This document shows, in pieces, positions 56,694 through 64,000 of a stretch of DNA of 64,000 nt (position 1 is its first letter; the number at the start of each line of letters is the position of its first letter). Under the pieces are notes generated by a model. It had not been told where the DNA came from, did not search any database, and saw only the letters and a program-made list of their open reading frames with translations. Position numbers and translations under genes: made by a program. This stretch comes from a bacterium (GTDB lineage Bacteria; Zhuqueibacterota; Zhuqueibacteria; Zhuqueibacterales; Zhuqueibacteraceae). The DNA lies in NCBI GenBank assembly GCA_023150945.1, contig JAKLJX010000003.1, positions 1 through 64,000 of the forward strand, given 5' to 3'.

Positions 56694-57005
56694 TCACCAG
56701 GAACGGCGTCCACCGCCGTTGCCGCCGCGGCGTTCGAAGCCACCGCTGCTGCGCCGGTCGTTGGTGCGCGGCCGGGCTTCATTGACGTTCAGCGATTTGC
56801 CATCGAGATCGCGGCCGTTCAAGCCGGTCATGGCGGCTTCGGCTTCGCTCTTGGCGGGCATTTCCACAAAGCCAAAGCCTTTGGATTCGCCGCTGAACTT
56901 GTCCTTGATGATCTCAGCAGAGGTCACCTGCCCGAATGTTTCGAACATCTGTTGCAGGGCATCGGGGGTGACGCGGCGCGAGAGGTTGCCAACGAAAATC
57001 TTCAT
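56694..57005 (-). CDS. RNA-binding protein with a single RRM domain
   Basis: A 103-aa glycine-rich RNA-binding protein. RNP2 is IFVGNL and RNP1 is KGFGFVEM, with a complete RRM over residues 1-78. A Gly/Arg-rich tail (GGFERRGGNGGGRRSW) extends RNA binding. Such proteins are usually cold-induced RNA chaperones in bacteria. It lies 50 bp downstream of a DEAD-box helicase gene, which makes a plausible RNA-remodelling pair. Confidence 0.94.
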   Translation of the reverse strand: MKIFVGNLSRRVTPDALQQMFETFGQVTSAEIIKDKFSGESKGFGFVEMPAKSEAEAAMTGLNGRDLDGKSLNVNEARPRTNDRRSSGGFERRGGNGGGRRSW

Positions 57006-57055
57006 GAGAAAACCATCCTGAGATTAGATGTGAACAGCATCAGTGTGATTGATGA

Positions 57056-58306
57056 CTAATTGAATGCGAAACGCCGGCTGCGGGACCGGCCCGCGGCCGG
57101 GCCGCCGTTGCGCCGGGCATAGCCGCGCGGCGCAAAGCTCCGGTGCCGGCGTTCGCGTGGCTCCGCCGTGGCGGAAGAAACCCGACTGTAATCAAAGCCG
57201 GCCAGGGTGTGGCGCGGGATTTTGGCCTTGATCAATTGTTGAATGGCGGAAAAAGCACTTTCCTCCACCGGCGTGACCAGGGTGAGCGCGTCGCCCACAG
57301 CTTGGGCGCGGGCCGTGCGGCCGATGCGATGCACGTAGTCCTCCGGCGTCATCGGCACGTCGAAATTGATCACGTGCGAAATGCCGTCGATGTCCAGGCC
57401 GCGCGCGGCAATATCGGTAGCCACCAAAATGCGGTAGGCGCGCTCGCGGAATCCTGCGAGCGCAGCCAAACGCTGGCCTTGCGTGCGGTCGCCGTGAATC
57501 ATCGCGGCCTTGAAACCGCTTTCTTTCAGGCGGCGCGCCAGGCGCTCGGTGCGATCCTTGGTGCGCGCGAACACCAGCACGGATTCCATCTCATGCTGCT
57601 GCAACAACGCCATCAGCAACTCGGTTTTGAGATGCATCGGCACCGGATATGCGAACTGGCTCACGCCCTCGGCAGGCGCTGCCTGCCGGCCGACCTGCAC
57701 CGTGGCCGGGTCGCGCAAAATCTTGCGGCTGAGCTCGAGAATTTCTCTGGGCATGGTGGCGGAAAACATCATGGTCTGGCGCTGCTGCGGCAGGCGGGCG
57801 ATGATGCGGTTGACATCGGGCAGAAAGCCCATGTCGAGCATGCGATCGGCCTCGTCGAGCACGAGCACTTCTAGGCCGTCAAACCGGCCCACGCCGTTCT
57901 TCATGTGATCCAGCAGCCGGCCGGGCGTGGCCACGATGACGTCGGTGGCCAGGCGCAAAGCGCGCTGTTGCGGCGGAATGCCGACGCCGCCGTAGATCGC
58001 GGCCGTGTAGAGTTTGGTGTACTGAATAAGGCCTTGCATGACTTCATTGATCTGCGCCGCCAGCTCGCGCGTGGGCGTCAGAATCAGCGCGCGGATTTTG
58101 CCGCTCATGATGGGATGCAGCCGGTTCAAGATCGGCAGGGCAAAGGCCGCGGTCTTGCCGGTGCCGGTTTGCGCGCAGCCGATGAGATCCTGGCCGGTGA
58201 GGGCAACGGGAATTGCCTGTTCTTGAATCGGAGTCGGCTCATGATAGCCCAACTGGTCGAGCGCTTTGAGCAGATCGGCATGCAAGCCGAAACGGTGAAA
58301 CGACAT
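57056..58306 (-). CDS. DEAD-box ATP-dependent RNA helicase (RhlE-like)
   Basis: A 416-aa helicase. The motifs are complete: Q motif (YHEPTPIQEQAIP), motif I AQTGTGKT, motif II LDEADRMLDMGF, motif III FSATMP, motif IV VLVFARTK, motif V TDIAARGLDI and motif VI HRIGRTAR. The tail is Arg/Gly-rich (RRNGGPAAGRSRSRRF), as in RhlE. It unwinds RNA in ribosome assembly, decay or cold adaptation. The region upstream (58307 on) is long enough to hold a regulated leader. Confidence 0.95.
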   Translation of the reverse strand: MSFHRFGLHADLLKALDQLGYHEPTPIQEQAIPVALTGQDLIGCAQTGTGKTAAFALPILNRLHPIMSGKIRALILTPTRELAAQINEVMQGLIQYTKLYTAAIYGGVGIPPQQRALRLATDVIVATPGRLLDHMKNGVGRFDGLEVLVLDEADRMLDMGFLPDVNRIIARLPQQRQTMMFSATMPREILELSRKILRDPATVQVGRQAAPAEGVSQFAYPVPMHLKTELLMALLQQHEMESVLVFARTKDRTERLARRLKESGFKAAMIHGDRTQGQRLAALAGFRERAYRILVATDIAARGLDIDGISHVINFDVPMTPEDYVHRIGRTARAQAVGDALTLVTPVEESAFSAIQQLIKAKIPRHTLAGFDYSRVSSATAEPRERRHRSFAPRGYARRNGGPAAGRSRSRRFAFN

Positions 58307-59000
58307 GATTGTCCTTGAAAATTGGTCGCGGCGGGAAAGTGCAAAGAGATCACTCTCTTCCGGAAGCGATTGAATGGAGAAATGTTACCGTGGCCCGGGA
58401 ATCTCTTTGTCTTCAAGTCAGCTCTTGACTTCTTCCACCAATGCCAACGGCAGCAGGGCAGGGGGCTGTGCGGAATGCAGCAGCACAGAAGAGATGAATG
58501 CGAAGAATTTCGGCAATAACCACTGAGTGTTTGGGGTGGGATCACGCGCGGATCGACGACAACCGAGGCTCATCACCACCTGTGTTGCGTATCAACTCTA
58601 TGCCGCCGCTCTGAGGCGAACCTTTTGATCTTCGCCTTTCGCAGCCCGTTTGTGATACGCGGGGCCAACATACGAATAACTTGCGCCGAATACAAGCACG
58701 AATATGATTATTTCCAACTTGTCAAACACTGTCACTCTGATCACCCCGTTCGCTCCTCCAGCGACCTGCTCTCGCACGCGATAGCGGCAAAAACTGCGGC
58801 CGGGAGGTTTGCCGTGTGAGTATTGCCTGCCGAATCCAATCGGTGCGACCGCTTTTCAGCCGCACGCCTCATCGCACTTCTGGGGAAGCGATATCCCTGA
58901 GCTCGTGGATTTGGAGTTGATTTTCTGCGCTGAAACGCATTCATTGCGAATCAAAAATCTGGTTGCAAACCAACGCCGGCGCATGCCGCTGCGCTTTCCT
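58307..59000. other. 694-bp divergent intergenic region
   Basis: It separates the DEAD-box gene (minus) from the GH113-like gene (plus). No gene is supported. A long leader for the helicase, as in cold-shock genes, would fit. On the minus strand TTGTAT and TATGTT with 17 bp between them occur near 58667-58695, a possible but weak promoter. Confidence 0.4.
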
Positions 59001-61316
59001 ATGAAAACAATTCGCCTGACTCATATTCTTCCTTTGATCATCCTGCTGTCCAGCTTCTACTATCTCGGCAACACTCCCCGCCAACAGGAGGATCGCCACC
59101 GCTGGCCCGCGCGCGAGCAAATTCTCGACAATCTCTTTTCCGGCCGGCGGCTGCTTTTCGTCTACGGCACCGGACGGCCGGAGCGGGTGGCGCAATATCG
59201 CGCCTGGGCCGCAGAGTACCAGAAGCGCACGCGCCGGCTGCAAATCTCCATCAAAAGCGATCGCGAGGTGACGCACGCGGAACTTGCCTCACAAGCCGTC
59301 TATCTCGCCGGCACCGTCGCTTCCAACTCCTGGCTGGCCTATTTCTCACCGCAACTGCCGGTGAAATTCAATCGAGACGGGTTTCAGTTCTTGGGCAAGG
59401 ACTACCGCGAACCCGGCGATCTCATCGCGCTGTTCTACCCCAATCCGGCAAACCCGCAACAGCCGTTGTTGCTGCTGGCCGGCAATCGTGATGAAGAAGT
59501 GTTGCGCTCGGAGCTGTTTCGGCCGGGCGGCGATTATCGCGTCTTCCGCAACGGCGAATGCCTGGTGTTCGGCAATTTCTCACAGGCCGCGGATCGGCGC
59601 TGGGCTTTCGATTCCGCCGGCCACCATGACTTTGCCGCGGAAATGCGGCTGGCGAAGGAAACCGAACACTTTCGCTTTTACACGCATGGCGCGGTGTTGC
59701 CGGCCGCCGAGCTGGAGCAGTTTGCGGCGGAACGTGAGCAGCACTATGAGCGTCTCACGGCATTGCTGGGCAGGCGCGCGCGCGGCATGCTGATCAACTT
59801 TCACCTCTATCCCAATTTTGAAGAAAAGGGTTTGATCACCGCCAACACCGAAATCGCGCATTGTGATCGCGAGCGCCAGGCGGTGCATGTGACGGTCAAT
59901 CACTGGGTACGTGGTGAGACCGAAGGCTGCGAAGCGGATCTGGTGATTGCCCGAGCGTTGGGTGTGCCCCGGCACGCGTTGCTGGCAACCGGCTTGCGCG
60001 TGTCATTCACGGACAACTGGCGCAACCACGGCTACGAGTATTGGGCCAGCCGGCTTTATCTCTCCGGCAATGTACCGGCGCTGGCAGAGATGCTCGACAA
60101 TGCCAAATTCGAGCGCGAATCCTACTTGATGATGCAGCCGCTGGCCGCGACCTTCACCAATTTTCTGGTCCAACTTTGGGGCCACGAAAAATTTCTGGCA
60201 AACTTTGCTGACTGGTCGCCGGCTGCTGCAGAGGTCCCGCGCCTGGATCAGGAATGGCGGGCCTACCTCGAGCAACTGGCGCAGAGATTCCACGCGCAAA
60301 TCGCGGACGACATTACGCGCTTTCCCCAGGCGGATTCGTTTCAAAAAGGCTTCTGCCACGCCCATGAAGGTTATCAAATTTACAACGGTTATCTCTCGCG
60401 CCGCTCCGACGAAGCGCTGACCAAGTTGGCGGACCTGGGTGTGAATGCGGTCTCCATCACACCTTTTACTGCGATCACCGATCCGCAGCGACCCGAGTTT
60501 TTTGGCTTTTGGCGCAGCGCCGGCAGCGAGAACGATGAAAGCGTGATCCATGCTGCGCACACGGCGCAGCGATTGGGGATGGCCGTCATGCTCAAACCGC
60601 ATATCTGGGTGGGACACGGCGGCTGGCCGGGCGACATCAAAATGGCCAGCCCGCAAGACTGGCGGCAGTTCTTTGATTTCTACTACCGTTGGATTCGCCA
60701 CTATGCCCTGCTCGCGGAGATGTACGGCATGGAGCGATTCTGCATCGGTGTGGAACTGGCACAGACGACGCTCGGCCATGAGCAGGAGTGGCGCGATTTG
60801 ATCGCCAAAGTGCGGCGGTTGTACAGCGGCGAGCTGGTTTATGCCGCCAATTGGGGAGAGGAGTTCGAAAACATTCGCTTCTGGGATGCGCTCGACTATC
60901 TCGGCCTCAATTGCTACTATCCGTTGAGTGACCAGGAAGAGGCGAGTGCTGCCGATCTGCGGCGCGGTGCGGCAGCGGCCATGGCAAAGGTCGCGGCGGT
61001 GGCCTGGCGTTTTCGCAAACCGGTGCTGCTCACCGAAGTCGGCTTCACCAGCACGGCCGCACCCTGGCAGCAGCCGCACGCTGAGGGCCGCGGCCGGCCG
61101 CTGAATCTGGCGGATCAAGCGCGCTGCTATGAGGCCGTGTTTCAGGCGGTTGCCGGCAAGTTTTGGTGCCGTGGCCTCTATTGGTGGAAGTGGCCGAGTG
61201 ATCTCGCGCAAGGCGGACCGCTGGACACCGAATTCACGCCCAACAACAAACCGGCGGAGCAGGTGGTGGCGCGGTGGTATCGCAACGGCTTGGCGCCGGC
61301 CCTGGGTTCGCGGTAG
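59001..61316 (+). CDS. Membrane-anchored protein with C-terminal GH113-like glycosidase domain
   Basis: About 771 aa. An N-terminal hydrophobic segment (HILPLIILLSSFYYLG) anchors or exports it. Residues ~40-430 look like a degenerate peptidase-MA-type region (FHLYPNFEEKGLI..., AVHVTVNHWVRG...), without an HExxH zinc motif. The C-terminal ~330 residues form a TIM barrel like GH113 beta-mannanases: LGVNAVSITPFTAITDP, MLKPHIWVG, acid/base Glu in GVELAQTT (near 584) and nucleophile Glu in LLTEVGFTS (near 678). It probably cleaves a mannan-type or related glycan outside the cytoplasm. ATG 58983 is an alternative start; neither has a clear Shine-Dalgarno. Longer frames back to 58809 lack signals. 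Confidence 0.78.
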   Translation: MKTIRLTHILPLIILLSSFYYLGNTPRQQEDRHRWPAREQILDNLFSGRRLLFVYGTGRPERVAQYRAWAAEYQKRTRRLQISIKSDREVTHAELASQAVYLAGTVASNSWLAYFSPQLPVKFNRDGFQFLGKDYREPGDLIALFYPNPANPQQPLLLLAGNRDEEVLRSELFRPGGDYRVFRNGECLVFGNFSQAADRRWAFDSAGHHDFAAEMRLAKETEHFRFYTHGAVLPAAELEQFAAEREQHYERLTALLGRRARGMLINFHLYPNFEEKGLITANTEIAHCDRERQAVHVTVNHWVRGETEGCEADLVIARALGVPRHALLATGLRVSFTDNWRNHGYEYWASRLYLSGNVPALAEMLDNAKFERESYLMMQPLAATFTNFLVQLWGHEKFLANFADWSPAAAEVPRLDQEWRAYLEQLAQRFHAQIADDITRFPQADSFQKGFCHAHEGYQIYNGYLSRRSDEALTKLADLGVNAVSITPFTAITDPQRPEFFGFWRSAGSENDESVIHAAHTAQRLGMAVMLKPHIWVGHGGWPGDIKMASPQDWRQFFDFYYRWIRHYALLAEMYGMERFCIGVELAQTTLGHEQEWRDLIAKVRRLYSGELVYAANWGEEFENIRFWDALDYLGLNCYYPLSDQEEASAADLRRGAAAAMAKVAAVAWRFRKPVLLTEVGFTSTAAPWQQPHAEGRGRPLNLADQARCYEAVFQAVAGKFWCRGLYWWKWPSDLAQGGPLDTEFTPNNKPAEQVVARWYRNGLAPALGSR

Positions 61317-61693
61317 TGAGGGAAGAGTACTCTGACAGCGCAACGAGAGTGACAGCCCTGTGCAGTGGCATCAAGATGTTTCGGCTGTTTCTTCCCGGAC
61401 GATGGATCCGCCTGGTTGCCTGGCGACAGTCACCGCATTCAGTACCCACGAAACTTGCAGTATGCAATGGAAATCCTTCTTGCACCACCCAAGCAAGTCC
61501 GCGGCTCCGAAGTTGTCCTTCTGAAGCATCTTGTGAAGCACGCGGCGCCCAAATCATCACAGGATCCATTCTGGATAGCATGAGGCGGCGAGACGTCTTT
61601 CTCAGGCACTGCGCGCTTGAATTCTCCTGCCGATGAGCAGATGCCGCGCGGCAGCAGACGCGATGCGATTACTTTCATTCAGGCCAAATGACC
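61317..61693. other. 377-bp convergent intergenic region with a hairpin repeat
   Basis: It lies between the stops of the GH113-like (plus) and GH13 (minus) genes. Its main feature is the family-3 hairpin at 61512-61581. No gene or clear T-rich terminator was seen. Confidence 0.5.
61512..61581. repeat. Hairpin repeat, family 3, copy 2
   Basis: GTTGTCCTTCTGAAGCATCT... (61512-61536) pairs imperfectly with 61557-61581 (ending GGATAGCAT). It aligns along its length with 21322-21396, including the loop (CACnnGGCGCC). The outer arms seen at copy 1 are not obvious here. Confidence 0.7.
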
Positions 61694-64000
61694 TTATTTC
61701 GCCAGCAACATCTTCCGCACCGCCACTTCCTCGCCGGCTTCCACGCGCAGCAGATAAATGCCGGTGCTTGCCCGGCGGCCGGCGGCATCCTTGCCCTGCC
61801 ACAGCAGCGTGTGCGTGCCGGCCAGCTGCAAGCCGTCAAACAGCGTCGCGACTTCGCGGCCCAGCACATCGAAAATGCGGATGATCACGCGCTCGGGCTG
61901 CGGCAGATCATAAACGATCTTCGTCGTGGGATTGAAGGGATTGGGAAAATTCTGCTGCACGGCAAACACCTGCGGCAGACCGCGGCTGGGATTCTCCGCC
62001 ACCGAGGTAATCGGCGGCAACTGCAGCCGCTCCCGTTCTTGGGAGATCACGAAAATCGCCGAGCCATAAGCCGGCAGCGTGACGGCCACGGCGCCCAGGG
62101 CCGCGCCCGTCGCAGTTTGATGGGTGTCGCTGTAGAGATTGTTCAGAAAATAGGTTTGATCGCCAGCCAGCCCGCCGGTGAACTCGAGCAGATTGGCGCC
62201 GGTCAAATCCAGGGTCACGGACTTTTCCGAGGCGGCGAAGTTGACCACGGTGAGGCCGTTGTGGTCGGGATAGGGCCGCACGAAGGCATACACCAGGCCG
62301 TCGCTGGTGTTCACGCGAATGAAGTCAGGTTCGTCACTGGCGTTGACGTTGAAATCGCGGTTGGTGTCCTGCTTGTGCTGGCGAAAGGCGGGGAATTGCG
62401 CGCGGATTTGCACGATCTTTTGATAGTGCGGCAGCAGCAGGGCGCGGCCGCTGAAGTTGAAATCCACCACGCGCCGCACGCGATCTTCCTTGTCGCCCGA
62501 GATGCCCTTGCCGTAGCCCACTTCCTGGCCCTGCATGATGCCGGGGATGCCGGGCGCGGTGAACAGCACGCTCGCCATCGGCAGGGTTTTCTCGAAGGAA
62601 TCGTAACGGTAGGTGATGCGATCCTCGTCCTGCGTTTCCATGAAACGGAAATAGTGGGAGTTGGTGCCGGGATAGAACTCGCCGTTGATCAGGTCATTGT
62701 GCAGATTGGTGACGGCGGTGGCGCTAAAGCCGAAATTGCGGATTTGGTTGAAATAGAGCTTGAAGTCATAAGCCGCGTCCACACCGCCGTCGCGATCGGC
62801 GTAAATCACTTCGGTGCCCGCGCCGGTGCCGTCGTCTTCACCGAGCAGCAGAATATCCGGTTTGATTTTCTTGAGCGCGGCGCGCACCGGCCGGTCGAAA
62901 AAGGCTTCCCCGTAGCGGCGATGCGGACCCCAGTAAACATCCAGGCGGTAGCCATCCAGCCCGAATTCCAGCAGCCAGTGCTGCATCACTTCGAGCATGT
63001 AGGTGCGCGCATCGATGTCGGTCCAATCCCAATTCAACAACTGCTCGCTGAAACCGCTGTAGTAGTAGAAGCCGAAGGCATCAGCCGACTGCCCCAGGCC
63101 GTTGGTGTTGTGCGGAATGTTGCTGTGCTGATAGAACGGCCAGTAGGGGGAATCAATGCCGTGCAGCCGCGCATGCTCGGCAAAGGGATGAAAGCGGCTG
63201 CTGTGATTGGGCGTGAAATCGAGAATGACTTTCAGGCCCAGCTCGTGCGCGTGGGCAATGAAGTCTTTGAAATCTTGATTGCTGCCGTATTCCGGCGCGA
63301 CGTTGTAAAAGTCCACGATGTTGTAGCCGATGCCGTAGCGATTGTCGATGGTGAAGGCATTGTCCATCACCGGCAGAATCCAGAGCACGCTGAAACCCAG
63401 GGCTTTGATCCTTTCGAGAAACGGCCGGGCCGCCTTGATCGTGCCGGCGGAAGTGAGGCCTTTGAAGAACATGATGTAAATGCGGGCCTCACGCACCCAG
63501 GCGGGGTTGTTGCGCACCGTGTTCAGTGTGATCACGCCGGAGGGCGCCACCGTGACGAACTGCCGGCTCCAATCCTGGTTGCCGTCCGGGTCGCGCGCCG
63601 TGAGTGTGAAAAAGTATTCGCCCGCCAGCACCGGCCGGGCCACGGTCACCACTGCGCCGCTTTGGCCGTTGGCGCCGAGCGGCGCCGGATTGTCGGCATC
63701 TTCCTGCCAGGTGAATTGCAGCAGTGCGGCCTGGCCAGGGTCAGGATCCACGCTTTGAAAACCTTGCAGCCGCAGCTCGGTCCGGCTGGTGTCAAAGGTG
63801 ATCACCGCCACGGGATCGTGATCGACTACGCGTTTGATCAACACCGGGCTTGAGACTTGGGTAACACCGCCCGGCGTGGCCTCGAAGCGGAAGCTGTTAT
63901 CTCCTTCCAGCAACGCCAGGGTGGTGTCGAATTTGCCGGCGTTCACGCGCACGCGCCAGGTGAGGTCATTCTGCCGCAACACGCCGCTGGTCAGAGTGTT
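61694..64000 (-). CDS. GH13 alpha-amylase-family glycosidase with FlgD-like / type IX-like sorting tail (5' end beyond window)
   Basis: Partial: the frame is open past base 64000, with at least 768 residues visible. An N-terminal carbohydrate-binding/Ig-like part (VLIKRVVDHDPVAVITFD, FTLTARDPDGNQDWS) precedes a GH13 barrel. The four GH13 regions are present: DFTPNHSS, GYRLDVYWG (nucleophile Asp), LLLGEDDG (acid/base Glu) and the METQDEDR Asp. A C-terminal beta domain leads to a sorting tail (VQQNFPNPFNPTTKIVYDL, IFDVLGREVATL, GIYLLRVEAGEE). It is a secreted or surface-bound starch/maltodextrin-type hydrolase. Convergent with the GH113-like gene, so a glycan-degrading locus likely continues beyond the window. 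Confidence 0.92.
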   Translation of the reverse strand, partial: NTLTSGVLRQNDLTWRVRVNAGKFDTTLALLEGDNSFRFEATPGGVTQVSSPVLIKRVVDHDPVAVITFDTSRTELRLQGFQSVDPDPGQAALLQFTWQEDADNPAPLGANGQSGAVVTVARPVLAGEYFFTLTARDPDGNQDWSRQFVTVAPSGVITLNTVRNNPAWVREARIYIMFFKGLTSAGTIKAARPFLERIKALGFSVLWILPVMDNAFTIDNRYGIGYNIVDFYNVAPEYGSNQDFKDFIAHAHELGLKVILDFTPNHSSRFHPFAEHARLHGIDSPYWPFYQHSNIPHNTNGLGQSADAFGFYYYSGFSEQLLNWDWTDIDARTYMLEVMQHWLLEFGLDGYRLDVYWGPHRRYGEAFFDRPVRAALKKIKPDILLLGEDDGTGAGTEVIYADRDGGVDAAYDFKLYFNQIRNFGFSATAVTNLHNDLINGEFYPGTNSHYFRFMETQDEDRITYRYDSFEKTLPMASVLFTAPGIPGIMQGQEVGYGKGISGDKEDRVRRVVDFNFSGRALLLPHYQKIVQIRAQFPAFRQHKQDTNRDFNVNASDEPDFIRVNTSDGLVYAFVRPYPDHNGLTVVNFAASEKSVTLDLTGANLLEFTGGLAGDQTYFLNNLYSDTHQTATGAALGAVAVTLPAYGSAIFVISQERERLQLPPITSVAENPSRGLPQVFAVQQNFPNPFNPTTKIVYDLPQPERVIIRIFDVLGREVATLFDGLQLAGTHTLLWQGKDAAGRRASTGIYLLRVEAGEEVAVRKMLLAK

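Noticed and set aside
61688-63853. A 721-codon plus-strand frame opposite the GH13 gene
   Set aside because: It mirrors the amylase codons; the GH13 catalytic motifs are on the minus strand and the plus frame has no motif or ribosome-binding site.

Overview
The window comes from a high-GC, Gram-negative bacterial chromosome. Two large secreted proteins end in FlgD-like / type IX-sorting-like tails, and there is a TonB-dependent receptor with an N-terminal carboxypeptidase-regulatory-like domain, TolC and small outer-membrane barrels. These, with a Rab-like GTPase and many hairpin repeats between genes, suggest an uncultured lineage of the Fibrobacterota-Chlorobiota-Bacteroidota superphylum, for example KSB1/Calditrichota-like. 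That placement is inference; no rRNA or tRNA gene was recognised.

Region by region. (1) 0.1-10 kb: a light/B12 module. A CarH/LitR-type MerR regulator (minus) is divergent from a photolyase, a DUF2867 short-chain dehydrogenase and an FAD amine-oxidase-like protein (plus), followed by a peroxiredoxin, a TonB-dependent receptor and TspO. Both divergent promoters are consensus-like and carry the same 19-bp operator over their -35 boxes. (2) 10-21 kb: Rossmann-fold oxidoreductases, a Rab-like GTPase overlapping a sigma-54 activator and bracketed by a MITE-like repeat family, a ThrE exporter, a nucleoside deaminase, an iodotyrosine-deiodinase-like nitroreductase, proline dehydrogenase, and an HxlR / DJ-1 divergent pair. 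(3) 21.5-29.2 kb, minus: a sugar kinase plus nucleotidyltransferase pair, a zinc-finger mini-protein, and a complete TolC-MFP-ABC-ABC-permease efflux operon with its promoter. (4) 29.4-42.6 kb, plus: an amino-acid-dehydrogenase-like enzyme, a 1331-aa secreted protein, YjbQ, an M14 metallopeptidase with a GATase-like tail, an HtrA protease and small envelope proteins. (5) 42.7-50.9 kb, minus: a YdjY protein, an AT-richer RDD/signal-peptidase-like fusion lacking the usual serine, an orphan HsdR-like protein with three degenerate catalytic motifs, 3-hydroxybutyryl-CoA dehydrogenase, rpsT with its promoter and terminator, and a membrane protein with three winged-helix-like repeats. (6) 51.4-64 kb: an apparently leaderless hutH next to guaB, a small hypothetical protein, a DEAD-box helicase / RRM protein / radical SAM operon, a large GH113-like protein, and a truncated GH13 amylase with a sorting tail.

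The most unusual items are the B12-photoreceptor regulon with mirror-image promoters and predicted leaderless mRNA, the GTPase-sigma-54 overlap between repeat copies, the degenerate orphan HsdR, the serine-less signal-peptidase fusion, and three families of intergenic inverted repeats. Gene starts were chosen from ribosome-binding sites, signal peptides and family alignment from memory; no database search was run.
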